NCBI GenBank assembly: GCA_965204765.1
Contig: CBDBFG010000004.1
Location: 496,001 to 560,000 of the forward strand
Direction: 5' to 3'
From: CBDBFG01 sp965204765
GTDB taxonomy: Bacteria; Pseudomonadota; Alphaproteobacteria; Caedimonadales; UBA9215
DNA length: 64,000 nt
The notes under the pieces were generated by a model. It made no database searches. It had not been told where the DNA came from and saw only the letters and a program-made list of their open reading frames with translations. The stretch's first letter is position 1, and every line of letters starts with the position of its first letter. Position numbers and translations under genes: made by a program. Positions 44,785 through 54,088 of this stretch are shown in pieces.

Positions 44785-46251
44785 ATGAAAAATCTCATTA
44801 TATATTTTGTGCTCTTAATCGGTAATATCGGTCTGGCTCAACCTTGGGAAATGCCACAGGATAAAGCAGAGTTTTTGCAACGTATAAAGCAATGTCATTT
44901 TGTGCCAAGCGCAGATGAACAAATAGCCGAATATCAAGCATTATACACTCATGCAAAACAACAAAATCCAAGCGTAGAATGGTTTCGCAGTGTTATACCA
45001 GGATTAGGACAGATGCTAGAGCGAGCGTTGGGGTACACATACCTTTGTATGTCAACACAACAGAAAGATCGCTATAGAGCAGAGTTTGATAATTTTACCA
45101 AGGAAGCTTGGCAAGTGATTGGTAACATTACCATACGTGACTTAAGCTTACATTGTTTACGGGCTTCTACGTTATTGTCTGATGAATTATCTTTTCCGAA
45201 TGCCCGTGATGTAAAAATCATTATGTCTATTGGCAGATTAATTAGTGATATTGATCGGTTAGAAAGTAAAGGTATAGAATGGCGCGAATTGGATTTTTAT
45301 CGAGCATTGATCTTTAATCAAAGAAGATGGGCGATTGCTGATGCTATATTATTTTGCGACGAATTAACACAGGAACAATTTGTTGCCGCTTTATTAGCAG
45401 ACAAAGATTTACCCTTAACACTAGCGATGTATCCTGCAGCAGTGCCAGAGCAAAGCCCACATGGAGGCTTGTTTCGTACGCCTATAGCGCTTCTTTATCA
45501 TGATTATTTGCACAATGCGGTAGTCAATAAAGAGTTTGCTGCGCCAGACTCGCTTGAATTTTTTCATACTATATTTAGGCATAGGTTATGTTGCCCAGAT
45601 GATATAAAGTTACTATTCTTAATAACTCATGAATTACCTATGAAATGTGATGGTATGGATGTTAGCCAGTTGTTTAGAGAGTTTATCAGAGAATTGCCCA
45701 ATTTGTTAGAAAATCCCTATGAAAAAAAATATATGCCAGCAGATTTACAAGTGGTAAATCAGCATTTAAATTTTGATGCAGATATGGTTACAACCTATTT
45801 TTTTGATGATATGTTCGCGGTCAAATATAGTTCCTGTTGTTCAGCAAATAGGGTATTTATTTATAGAGTAGAATGCCAGGGGCGTAGAGTAACTGATTTT
45901 TGTGATTATATAACTGGTATTACATTTATGACGTCTGTAGATGGTAGTGAATATACTTTCCCTGTACCTGAAGAAGAAAATTATACTTTGATGTCTGCGG
46001 CAAACAAAATGATTCAAAGGATTTATACAAAAAAATATGTTGTTTCTAATGTACTGAAAAGCAGAATCAAGGCCGATGGTTATGACTTATTAGAGAGCTT
46101 ATTAGGTACAAACGTAGCAAAGCATATTATTTTTTCCACGTCATTTTGGCAAAGACATTTATGCAGATATCAACATAGATGGCAACAAATAGTCGATGAA
46201 ATGTTCGATTATAGTGAAGATTTCGCCGCGTTATTCGTAGAACAAGAATAG
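44785..46251 (+). CDS. Large secreted protein of unknown function
   Basis: This 488-residue protein has a signal peptide (MKNLIIYFVLLIGNIGLA, cleavage before QPWEM). The mature part is mainly helical and rich in Leu, Arg and Asp, with cysteines spread through it (QCHF, SLHCLRA, FCDE, RLCCPDD, CCSANR). No catalytic motif, membrane segment or repeat is evident. No family is recognised. It lies alone between pgeF and an octanucleotide repeat. A host-directed role is possible but unsupported beyond secretion. Confidence 0.7.
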   Translation: MKNLIIYFVLLIGNIGLAQPWEMPQDKAEFLQRIKQCHFVPSADEQIAEYQALYTHAKQQNPSVEWFRSVIPGLGQMLERALGYTYLCMSTQQKDRYRAEFDNFTKEAWQVIGNITIRDLSLHCLRASTLLSDELSFPNARDVKIIMSIGRLISDIDRLESKGIEWRELDFYRALIFNQRRWAIADAILFCDELTQEQFVAALLADKDLPLTLAMYPAAVPEQSPHGGLFRTPIALLYHDYLHNAVVNKEFAAPDSLEFFHTIFRHRLCCPDDIKLLFLITHELPMKCDGMDVSQLFREFIRELPNLLENPYEKKYMPADLQVVNQHLNFDADMVTTYFFDDMFAVKYSSCCSANRVFIYRVECQGRRVTDFCDYITGITFMTSVDGSEYTFPVPEEENYTLMSAANKMIQRIYTKKYVVSNVLKSRIKADGYDLLESLLGTNVAKHIIFSTSFWQRHLCRYQHRWQQIVDEMFDYSEDFAALFVEQE

Positions 46252-46280
46252 TATATACAGGAACCTTGTCTTTGCGATAA

Positions 46281-46350
46281 TATCAGTATATCAGTATATC
46301 AGTATATCAGTATATCAGTATATCAGTATATCAGTATATCAGTATATCAG
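46281..46350. repeat. Tandem octanucleotide repeat (TATCAGTA, about 9 copies)
   Basis: Nearly nine perfect copies of the 8-base unit TATCAGTA run from 46281 to 46350, between two convergent genes and ten bases short of the minus-strand stop at 46361. Such perfect short repeats change length by slippage. Here they lie in untranslated 3' sequence, so they would not switch a reading frame. Confidence 0.95.
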
Positions 46351-46360
46351 TGCGTGATCG

Positions 46361-47074
46361 CTATTCTAATGCAAAATCAACGTGACTGATGACCTTTATT
46401 TTCTTCATGATGCTTGCTTCTTGATCATATCCACTAAATGGATCATAAATATGAAAGTTACCTTGGTTAGCGTAACGTATTTTTCCTACAATTGCACCTG
46501 AATGTTCCGCAAACTTTCTAGCCATATTGTTGGCACTTTGGATAGATTCTTGTAGTAACATCGGACGAAGATTATCAAAGTTTCTTAATAAATATCTAGG
46601 ATTGGATCCGTACTCTTTTGTCAGGATCACACCTTGTTCCAGTAATTTTATTGTATTACTAGCCGATTTTTCCACTCTATCTACATCAGCAGAATTCACC
46701 ATAAACTCGCCTTGGATAGTATATCTTTCTTTGGTTATGGCACCATTATTAGTTTTTGATTTCTCGTTGGTAAAGTGGACATCTGGAGTTTTAACGCTCC
46801 ATTCCTTATTGGTAAATCCGCATTCCATCAAAAATTTTTCAATCACAGCAACATTGTGTTGGTATTGCTGTCTTGCTTTAGTAAATTTGGTATCATGTGT
46901 ATCAAATTTAATTCGCCATATTGCATAATCGCTTTTCACTACTCTTTCGGCGATTCCTTTGACAGATACCTTGGCGTTTCGAGAGCGAAATTTTTCTAAT
47001 GATTGTCCAACTAGTAGACAGCCTACTACAAATGCAACCGAAGCTAACAATACGCTAGTGATTGATTTATTCAT
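46361..47074 (-). CDS. SIMPL-domain (DUF541) periplasmic protein
   Basis: This protein of about 237 residues has an N-terminal hydrophobic anchor or signal (MNKSITSVLLASVAFVVGC). It then shows the SIMPL-domain opening VSVKGIAERVVKSDYAIW and the tract QESIQSANNMARKFAEHSGAIVGKI typical of this family. Family members are periplasmic or membrane-anchored proteins of unclear function (YggE-like). Two ATGs are possible; the second is chosen because AGGA sits nine bases upstream. It is convergent with the large secreted gene. Confidence 0.88.
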   Translation of the reverse strand: MNKSITSVLLASVAFVVGCLLVGQSLEKFRSRNAKVSVKGIAERVVKSDYAIWRIKFDTHDTKFTKARQQYQHNVAVIEKFLMECGFTNKEWSVKTPDVHFTNEKSKTNNGAITKERYTIQGEFMVNSADVDRVEKSASNTIKLLEQGVILTKEYGSNPRYLLRNFDNLRPMLLQESIQSANNMARKFAEHSGAIVGKIRYANQGNFHIYDPFSGYDQEASIMKKIKVISHVDFALE

Positions 47075-47242
47075 GATCATGATTCCTTGATTGTTCAGCT
47101 AGTCTTGCATACTACAAGACTGTTAGTCAAAGGAAAAATCGCTGTATGGATATGAACATAATTTATCTGTATCGCAATAAATAGTATTACTAAATACTAT
47201 AGTTTATTTTATGGTGATTGCTATATTTGGATAAGGTGACAT

Positions 47243-47274
47243 AAAAAAGCCCCTTCAATAATTGAAGAGGCTTT
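47243..47274 (-). terminator. Rho-independent terminator of a small secreted gene
   Basis: On the minus strand AAAGCCTCTTCA (47274-47263) pairs with TGAAGGGGCTTT (47257-47246) with one mismatch around a five-base loop, and the T run continues to 47243. It begins 21 bases after the stop of the gene ending at 47295. Confidence 0.88.
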
Positions 47275-47294
47275 GTATATTGGTTTGCAGGTGT

Positions 47295-47720
47295 TTATTC
47301 GATACCTACAATAGCTTTGTTATCAAATTTAACATTGCTCATGTCATATGCGAACCAACCTCTACCATCGTTATCTCTGGAAAAGTGATCAAGATTCTTT
47401 TGTTCACCTTTTACTAGTCTTAAGTACCAGCTACCATCACCACGCTTCATAAATTTCATAGTTAGGTTTCTGTGTGTACCTTTACGTTTTACTTCGTATG
47501 TCATGCCTTCTGCTACTAGCATTTCCACACTTCTTCCTTTATCCATGTGTATACCACCTACAACACATTTGCTCATCCAGCGCTTAGACTTTTTGGGATC
47601 TCCTGGACAGTTAATTTTTACGTGCTTCATGCTCATAGGCTTAGCTACTTTTCTTGCTTCAACAGCAGTACTTAGTGCCATAGTAAGTATTGATGCCGTG
47701 ATGATTGATTTTTTAATCAT
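47295..47720 (-). CDS. Small secreted basic protein, unknown
   Basis: This 141-residue protein has a signal peptide (MIKKSIITASILTMALS, cleavage near VEA). The mature part is basic and holds two cysteines (INCPGD and SKCVVGG) that could form one disulfide, and segments likely to be beta strands (RNLTMKFMKRGDGSWYLRLV). GGAGACAA precedes the start, and a strong terminator follows the gene. I recognise no family. Confidence 0.75.
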   Translation of the reverse strand: MIKKSIITASILTMALSTAVEARKVAKPMSMKHVKINCPGDPKKSKRWMSKCVVGGIHMDKGRSVEMLVAEGMTYEVKRKGTHRNLTMKFMKRGDGSWYLRLVKGEQKNLDHFSRDNDGRGWFAYDMSNVKFDNKAIVGIE

Positions 47721-47975
47721 ATTTGTCTCCTGATTTATTCTTTATAGTTGTTCAGCTGAAATATTATTTTCTGCTACTTCAGAATAGTATGATAAAAGTA
47801 ATTTAGTAAACAAATTATTAATAAAATCACTAATTATAGAGTTTTTAACCGGTTTCTTACCTCGTAGTATTAAATTTTTCGATAATATTTCGCCTAATAG
47901 TCCGGCAAGCCATGTTTAATGTAACTTGGCATGCTTTGTGCATGTGATAGTTAGAAAAGTAAAAAAGGATAAAAC

Positions 47976-48692
47976 ATGTCTAGTGTGCCAATGGAAATAG
48001 CAATTACATTGCAAAAAGCTTTAGAAGCAAGACAGGCGGTATTGACCCAGAATGCTGCAATGTCTAATATCTATGGCTCCAAAGCGGATACAGTGGTTTT
48101 CTCTGAATATGTGCATGATCAATATTCTTATGTAAATACTAGTACAATTATTAGAAATCTACAGCGTGGCTCTCTTGAGCATACTGGTAATCCATTGCAT
48201 ATTGCTATCCAAAGTAGTGGCTATTTCGCAGTGCAAGGGGAAAAAGGGATTCGATATACCAGGTCTGGGGCATTCATGCGCAACAAAGATGGTGCCTTGG
48301 TCACCTTAAATAATGAACCGGTACTCAGTATGGATGGTCAAGAGATAGTATTACCAACGGCAACCAATCAAGTTACTATTGCTCCTGATGGTATGATTAT
48401 GGACCATGATGAGGCAATAGCGCAAATAGGGGTGTTTGGTTTTGCTAATGAGCAAGAATTAATACGCGTAGAGCATAATAATTTAAAGACTACGCAAGAG
48501 GCGATTCCTTTGTTGGAAGATGTCAATGTTGTCCAAGGTGCGCTAGAAATGTCTAACATCAGTCAAATACGTAATTTAGCAGAAATGGTTAATGTCATGC
48601 AGTTATACAAGATAAATCAGCGCTATATAGAAGAATTAATTAAGCAGGATTCAAAAAAAACAGAACAGTTAGCTGTATTGCCTACTGTGTAA
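47976..48692 (+). CDS. flgF: Flagellar basal-body rod protein FlgF
   Basis: FlgF (238 residues) is a proximal-rod protein of the flagellum. The core shows HIAIQSSGYFAVQGEKGIRYTRSGAF (quoted in part) and the C-terminal QGALEMSNISQIRNLAEMVNVMQLY. The N-terminal motif, usually NNLANxxTxGFK, is degenerate here (NAAMSNIYGSKADTV). It is first in flgF-flgG-flgA-flgH, the alphaproteobacterial order, with 16 bases before flgG. Confidence 0.9.
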   Translation: MSSVPMEIAITLQKALEARQAVLTQNAAMSNIYGSKADTVVFSEYVHDQYSYVNTSTIIRNLQRGSLEHTGNPLHIAIQSSGYFAVQGEKGIRYTRSGAFMRNKDGALVTLNNEPVLSMDGQEIVLPTATNQVTIAPDGMIMDHDEAIAQIGVFGFANEQELIRVEHNNLKTTQEAIPLLEDVNVVQGALEMSNISQIRNLAEMVNVMQLYKINQRYIEELIKQDSKKTEQLAVLPTV

Positions 48693-48708
48693 CTAAGGGG
48701 AGATAATA

Positions 48709-49488
48709 ATGAGCAATAATATAGCAGCTTCAGGAGCAACATTCTATAAGCAAGCACTAGATGTAGCGGTTAATAACATCACCATGGCCGGGGTTAATGG
48801 TGCATGGGAAGAAGTATTGATTGGTAGTGCAGTCGGTTATACCCAAGAAAATGCTCCAGGAGCATTATCCAGCACTGGTGGTTCTGTAGTGCCATCTGGT
48901 ATTCAAATAGGTCAGGGAGTGAAGCCTATGGCTGTGGTTTCCAAGATGACGCAAGGGTCATTAGAGAAAACAGATAATCAAACTCATCTTGCAATACAAG
49001 GATCCGGTTTTTTCCAAATCGATATGCCCGATGGCAAGGTAGCGTATACCAGAAGTGGCGTATTTACTATCGGTAAAGATGGGTATTTGGTCAATCAGCT
49101 GGGTTATCTAGTCTCATCTGGGATACAGGTTCCTCCGCATGCAGAATATATTAAAATTAATAATAATGGTGCTGTATATGCCAAGGTTGCTGGTCAGGCT
49201 AAATTAGAAAAAATAGGGGATATAGAATTGGCTACGTTTATTAATCCTGATGGTTTGCGTAAACTATCTGGCAATTTATTAGTAGAAACCGAGGCTTCGG
49301 GGGAGGCTATTATCGGTACGCCAGATCAGGATTCATTTGGCGCGTTAATACAATATCATGTTGAAGGATCTAACATTGATATGATGGCGCAATTAATGAA
49401 AATAATAAAATATAATGAATCATTCCAATATTGTACTAAGGCGATGACTTATAACGAAAAAATGTCAGATTCAATAACTAACATATAG
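48709..49488 (+). CDS. flgG: Flagellar distal-rod protein FlgG
   Basis: FlgG (259 residues) forms the distal rod. The FlgG-specific segment is VVPSGIQIGQGVKP, followed by LAIQGSGFFQIDMPDGKVAYTRSG (in part). Both conserved ends are divergent: the N-terminal NNITMAGVNGAWEE replaces NNIANxxTxGFK, and the C-terminal YNESFQYCTKAMT replaces the usual RAYEMNSKV. AAGGGGAGA precedes the start. The fold seems kept, but assembly contacts may have changed. Confidence 0.9.
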   Translation: MSNNIAASGATFYKQALDVAVNNITMAGVNGAWEEVLIGSAVGYTQENAPGALSSTGGSVVPSGIQIGQGVKPMAVVSKMTQGSLEKTDNQTHLAIQGSGFFQIDMPDGKVAYTRSGVFTIGKDGYLVNQLGYLVSSGIQVPPHAEYIKINNNGAVYAKVAGQAKLEKIGDIELATFINPDGLRKLSGNLLVETEASGEAIIGTPDQDSFGALIQYHVEGSNIDMMAQLMKIIKYNESFQYCTKAMTYNEKMSDSITNI

Positions 49489-49497
49489 AGTGCGAAC

Positions 49498-50292
49498 ATG
49501 TTCGGTGTAACCATTAAAGGTGCTGTATTTGATAACAAAGTTAAGCTATTGCGGCTATTGTCATTGATGATTGCATGGGTATGGTTTGCAGGCATAGCCT
49601 ATGCTGTGTCATTGAATGATATTATGAATAGAGTGAATAGTGTAAGGGATAAGTCACCTGTTGCTTCATCTCAATCCTATCTGACCTTGGATAATGTTAA
49701 ACAAGAGATAAAGCATAAATTAATTCGCAAGTATGGGTCATTCATTCAGGTAACTTTTTACAATAACGGAGTGAATTTGAATGCTTGTAATGAGTTTGCA
49801 ATTGCTGCGATCGAATATACCGATGATAATAATTTTAAAGCATTTATTAATTTGGTACGCCATGCAAGCAAAGAATCAATAATTATTACTGGTAGGGTGG
49901 ATAAACTGGTATCAGTGCCGGTATTAAAAGAAGATATTAGTAAAGGTCGGGTGATACAGACTGCGGACCTAGAATTTGTTAATATCCGCCAAGATGATTT
50001 ACAAACCTCGGCTTTGCTAAATATTGAGGATATCGTTGGCAAATGCGCTAAATGTAGATTATTAAAAGCAGGTGCGCTAATTAAAAATAAAGATTTAGCG
50101 CCAAACTATATAGTGCACAAGGGAGACATAGTAACTATAACCTATAAAGCTAACAATTTAGTTATAACCAATAAAGGAAAAGCATGCAGTAGCGCGATTA
50201 AAGGTGGTTTGCTGAAGGTAATGCTACATAATAAACGGCAAATAGATTGTGTTGTCATAGATAAAAATCGAGCTGAGGTTACAACGTTTTAG
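49498..50292 (+). CDS. flgA: Flagella basal-body P-ring formation protein FlgA
   Basis: FlgA (264 residues) is the periplasmic chaperone for P-ring assembly. The N-terminus holds a hydrophobic signal (LLSLMIAWVWFAGIAYA). The SAF-type domain shows VPVLKEDISKGRVIQTADLEF, and the C-terminal domain KAGALIKNKDLAPNYIVHKGDIVTI (each quoted in part). It lies nine bases after flgG, as is usual in alphaproteobacteria. Confidence 0.88.
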   Translation: MFGVTIKGAVFDNKVKLLRLLSLMIAWVWFAGIAYAVSLNDIMNRVNSVRDKSPVASSQSYLTLDNVKQEIKHKLIRKYGSFIQVTFYNNGVNLNACNEFAIAAIEYTDDNNFKAFINLVRHASKESIIITGRVDKLVSVPVLKEDISKGRVIQTADLEFVNIRQDDLQTSALLNIEDIVGKCAKCRLLKAGALIKNKDLAPNYIVHKGDIVTITYKANNLVITNKGKACSSAIKGGLLKVMLHNKRQIDCVVIDKNRAEVTTF

Positions 50293-50412
50293 ATTATGCA
50301 TACACATCGAACGGTTACAATAATAGTAAGTAAAGTGAATTTTAGATAAAAAGTAGGTGAAGCAATGGGTAATGATCAATTGATTGTCATGGTTAAGACA
50401 TATAGGGATAAC

Positions 50413-51183
50413 ATGATGCATTTTAAGCCAAGGTTACAATCTTGTTTTTCTTTAGTAATGGTAATATTAACCGGATTAGTGCTGAGTGGTTGTTATTCTT
50501 TGAACCTGATAGAAAATATAGGTGATATGCCCAAGATAACACCGATTAAAAACCCTACTACTTTACCCCATTATCATCCTGTGACTATGCCAATGCCACG
50601 CGCAAATATTGCTGAAAAGCGTATCAACTCTTTGTGGCAACCAGGCGCGCGCGGATTTTTTAAAGATCAAAGGGCGAAAAATGTGGGTGATATACTGCGC
50701 GTAAGGATTAACATTGACGATGAACAAGCAAACTTTTCCAGTAATTCTGGGCGTGCGCGGCAAAACAATGAATCTTTAAGCATCAGTGGTCTTGCTGGTA
50801 TCGAGGCCAGGCTAAATAAAGTATTGCCTAAAAGTTCTTCGGCCAAAAACTTAATAGGTGTTGCTGCTAAACCGACTTACAAAGGTAGTGGCGGTACGGC
50901 TAGAAAAGAGAAAGTAAAATGTACGCTTGCGGCTACTATTGTACAGATCCTACCAAATGGTAATTATGTAATTTCTGGTCGACAAGAGACCAGAGTAAAT
51001 TTTGAGAATCGAGAGGTTAGTTTGACGGGAATTATTCGTCCTTCTGATATAACAGCAGATAATATCGTTAGTTATGATAAAATTGCTGAAGCAAGAATGT
51101 CTTATGGTGGTCGAGGGCACATCATGGATTATCAACAACCACCAATAGGCTCACAAATAATATCTCATTTGTCACCATTCTAG
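50413..51183 (+). CDS. flgH: Flagellar L-ring protein FlgH
   Basis: FlgH is an outer-membrane lipoprotein forming the L ring. The lipobox LVLSGC is preceded by a signal (FSLVMVILTG). It shows SLWQPGARGFFKDQRAKNVGD, ILPNGNYVISGRQETRVNFE and IIRPSDITADNIVSYDKIAEAR (in part), all typical. ATG 50413 gives a normal signal length; an in-frame ATG at 50365 with AGGTGAAGC upstream is also possible. The last 143 bases of the gene are repeated just downstream. Confidence 0.92.
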   Translation: MMHFKPRLQSCFSLVMVILTGLVLSGCYSLNLIENIGDMPKITPIKNPTTLPHYHPVTMPMPRANIAEKRINSLWQPGARGFFKDQRAKNVGDILRVRINIDDEQANFSSNSGRARQNNESLSISGLAGIEARLNKVLPKSSSAKNLIGVAAKPTYKGSGGTARKEKVKCTLAATIVQILPNGNYVISGRQETRVNFENREVSLTGIIRPSDITADNIVSYDKIAEARMSYGGRGHIMDYQQPPIGSQIISHLSPF

Positions 51184-51358
51184 TGTTGAGTAGTGCGATC
51201 TTCTGATATAACAGCAGATAATATCGTTAGTTATGATAAAATTGCTGAAGCAAGAATGTCTTATGGTGGTCGAGGGCATATCATGGATTATCAACAACCA
51301 CCAATAGGCTCACAAATAATATCTCATTTATCACCGTTCTAGTGGTGAGTAGTGCGAT
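51041..51358 (+). repeat. 159-bp tandem duplication of the flgH 3' end
   Basis: Bases 51041-51199 (the last 47 codons of flgH, the stop and 16 following bases) recur at 51200-51358. I count four differences. The three inside the coding part are all synonymous (His CAC/CAT, Leu TTG/TTA, Pro CCA/CCG); the fourth lies after the stop. The second copy has no start and is separated by the flgH stop, so it is an untranslated fragment. Confidence 0.95.
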
Positions 51359-51977
51359 AGTTTGATATTGTTACAAACGGATACCGGGCATTAGGTAAGG
51401 ATTGTTTAACTGTTGATTGACTCATAAATAATTTGTGATTTTTCACCCCATTGTACTTATCATAATTGTTGCGTTGCTGATCTAGCAATGACTCTAGGTA
51501 TTGCGGATGATCGCTTGACTACTGGATGACTTTGCATCACTTTCCATTTTCACTATATTCATAAAGTTGGTTACAGTCGTTGTTGATGTACTTATCGCTG
51601 GCATCGTAGCGCGCATGTTTGCCCATAGGGTAGGGTGATAGGAATAACATTGCGTATTATTAAGTTTAACAATTATTATTTTTAATATTTTAGCCAAACA
51701 AAATAATTTTAAATGCATAATTTTTGGGTTGTTAGAGGTGTGGTCTGAATAGTTTAATTAAATAGATTTGTATTTGCCATAACTTGTTTTTACATGTAGG
51801 TTATTTACATTGTATAAGTATATAAATTTTACCACTATTTATAGAGGTTTATGCGTAAAGTTTTATATTAGATTGATGCATAGTTTTTGTTATGCAAAGT
51901 ATGTAAAAGTGCTATGCTCTCTTTGATTGATCATAATATTAAAGATATAGAATATATCATTATAGTATGGAGAGAGT
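51359..51977. other. Long intergenic region upstream of ybjN
   Basis: About 620 AT-rich bases after the flgH duplication. Short frames exist on both strands, but none has a ribosome-binding site or recognisable product. flgI, which often follows flgH, is not here. No RNA gene was seen. Confidence 0.5.
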
Positions 51978-52430
51978 ATGAAAAACCCAACAGAGTTTTT
52001 AGAAGATTTTATCCTCAATCAAGACTGGGTATATCAAAGGTTATCATCATGTGAAATAGCAACCGAGGTAGATGCAGCTTGGGGTATTTATACTTTACAG
52101 TTTTTTTGGCAATCAGATTTAAATTTATTGCATATTAGTTGTGCTTTTGGGTTACAATGCGGCGGTGAAACCAAGGCGGAAATGTACAAGTTGTTATCGA
52201 TGCTTAATGAACGTACCTTACTTGGTCATTTTGAGTTATCTGATGGGAAAATACCTATTTATCGTAATAGTATAATTTTTTCTAGCAATAAAGAGATCGA
52301 GCAATCGGTGGTATTTGCTTTGGAAGAAACAGACAGGTTTTACCCTTCAATTAATAGCGTGGCATCAGGAGAAAAAAAGGCTGAAAGTGCGGCTGCTATA
52401 GCAATTTTGGATACAGTGGGTGAAGCATAA
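51978..52430 (+). CDS. YbjN-domain protein
   Basis: This 150-residue YbjN-family protein has the alphaproteobacterial features LLHISCAFGLQ, LLSMLNERTLLGHFELSDG, ETDRFYPSINSV and the end AIAILDTVGEA. The family folds like a type III secretion chaperone, but its function is unclear. GGAGAGAG precedes the ATG. The stop overlaps the proC start (TAATG), so they are coupled, as in other alphaproteobacteria. Confidence 0.9.
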   Translation: MKNPTEFLEDFILNQDWVYQRLSSCEIATEVDAAWGIYTLQFFWQSDLNLLHISCAFGLQCGGETKAEMYKLLSMLNERTLLGHFELSDGKIPIYRNSIIFSSNKEIEQSVVFALEETDRFYPSINSVASGEKKAESAAAIAILDTVGEA

Positions 52431-53251
52431 TGTTACATGATATTTCCTTGAACTTAGTGGGCTGTGGGGCGATGGGAGGTGCATTGCTTAAGGGCTGGAT
52501 AAAGCATGATGCCATCTGTCGTGTGAATATCATAGAACCAGAACAAGCAACAGTGGAAGCCTACCTGGAGAATCATAAAGTTCATTGGGTATCGCCAGAG
52601 CAAAAGCACGAATTGGATTTTGAGGGTAACAATGTGTTATTTTTTGCTGTCAAGCCACAGATCATGCCTCAGATTATTGATGAATATCGTGACCTGGTGA
52701 CCGATCATACATTGGTTATGACGATTGCTGCTGGCTTATCAATGGATTTTTATCAACAACGTTTAGGAGATAATGTTCAAGTCGTCAGAGTTATGCCCAA
52801 CACCCCGGCTTTTGTTGCCAGCGCCGTTAGTGGAATGTTGGCGAATAATAATTTAACTGTACGCAACAAAGATTTAGCAGATTACATTATGCAACTGGTC
52901 GGTATCACTATGTGGCGAGACAGTGATAAGGACATTGATAAATTAACAGCTGTATCCGGCTGTGGACCTGCTTATATGTTTTATTTGGTAGAGGCATTAT
53001 CGGCGTCAGCCCAGCGATTAGGTTTTTCTGAGGAAGAAGCTTGCTTGCTTGCCAAAGAAACGTTTGTGGGTAGTGCGAAATATTTTGCTAGTGTTGATGT
53101 TACAGCGAAGCAATTACGACAACAAGTGACTAGTCCAGGTGGTATGACAGAGGCCGGTCTTAAAGTATTGCAACATGATAAGCGTTTTTTTAACGCCGTT
53201 GATGATGCGGTGCATGCAGCTTTTCAACATTCGAAAGAATTAAAAAAATAA
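52430..53251 (+). CDS. proC: Pyrroline-5-carboxylate reductase
   Basis: ProC (273 residues) reduces pyrroline-5-carboxylate to proline with NAD(P)H. The nucleotide-binding motif is VGCGAMGGALLKGW at the N-terminus, VMPNTPAFV is the conserved mid-motif, and SGCGPAYMFYLVEAL and QVTSPGGMTEAGL form the substrate site. Length is normal. It is second in ybjN-proC-COQ9. Confidence 0.95.
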   Translation: MLHDISLNLVGCGAMGGALLKGWIKHDAICRVNIIEPEQATVEAYLENHKVHWVSPEQKHELDFEGNNVLFFAVKPQIMPQIIDEYRDLVTDHTLVMTIAAGLSMDFYQQRLGDNVQVVRVMPNTPAFVASAVSGMLANNNLTVRNKDLADYIMQLVGITMWRDSDKDIDKLTAVSGCGPAYMFYLVEALSASAQRLGFSEEEACLLAKETFVGSAKYFASVDVTAKQLRQQVTSPGGMTEAGLKVLQHDKRFFNAVDDAVHAAFQHSKELKK

Positions 53252-53267
53252 CTAATTTGTTATCTTT

Positions 53268-53813
53268 ATGGTGAACAATAATCGTAGGCAATTTTTACTT
53301 GATATAAATTCGGTTATACAAGAGCAAGGTTGGGATAATCTTGCGGTTGACTTAACAGAATTAGGTAATAAATACGATATGCAAGCAGAGAATATTCTAA
53401 GCAAAAATGACCTGATCAGGGTCTTTATAGATGATATTCAGCAATCAGCACTAGTAGAATTTGATCCTAATGAAAATAATATTAGGGATAAGTTATTTGA
53501 TATAATCATGGCGTGTTTCGAGGCTGCTGCTCCATATAAATCTTCTATTAACAATATTACCTGTTATATGAAAAATAACCCGTGTGATGTTGTAACTGTC
53601 ACACCTTTATTTATCAATTTTATCAGATGGTTGTTTTATAATGTTGGTTTGCAAAAAGCAGAATTAACCGAGCAAGTGAAATTACGTTTGTTTGGTATTT
53701 TGTTGTTGTATATTTTTTATATATGGTTGGATGATCGTAGCGCTGGTTTAGCAACAACTATGGCTAAGCTAGATAATAGTCTGGACAAGTTTGATAGCTT
53801 TATCGGTTTGTAA
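53268..53813 (+). CDS. COQ9-family / TetR-like protein
   Basis: This 181-residue protein resembles the bacterial COQ9 family, which has a TetR-like fold and binds lipids in ubiquinone synthesis. The C-terminal IWLDDRSAGLATTMAKLDNSLD matches the family's conserved WxxDxSxDxxxTxxxLDxxL end. The N-terminal helix-turn-helix-like region (ILSKNDLIRVF) is weak. It follows proC after 16 bases in the order seen in alphaproteobacteria. Its exact role is uncertain. Confidence 0.7.
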   Translation: MVNNNRRQFLLDINSVIQEQGWDNLAVDLTELGNKYDMQAENILSKNDLIRVFIDDIQQSALVEFDPNENNIRDKLFDIIMACFEAAAPYKSSINNITCYMKNNPCDVVTVTPLFINFIRWLFYNVGLQKAELTEQVKLRLFGILLLYIFYIWLDDRSAGLATTMAKLDNSLDKFDSFIGL

Positions 53814-54088
53814 TTGTAATGAGAGTCAAGTATTAAAATTGTGGTACCAGCTCTTTTCATAATGCTTTTGCAGAGATAGCTAACATATATATTTTTCCTA
53901 GACGCAACTGAAGTTAAGTTTAACGTTGTTATATTGACCTTATTAATTACAGTGATTGCGTCGTATCTTGTACTATCCATCAGTTATGCAATTTGCATAT
54001 TAATTGTTTTTTTACAGAGCATAACAAAATTGGTATGTGTCAGTTGTGAACTATGCTATCATTAGCAGATAAAATCAGGGAGTTTAGA

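Noticed and set aside
51494..51718. A 74-codon minus-strand frame in the gap before ybjN
   Set aside because: The composition is that of AT-rich noncoding DNA, with no ribosome-binding site and no recognisable product.
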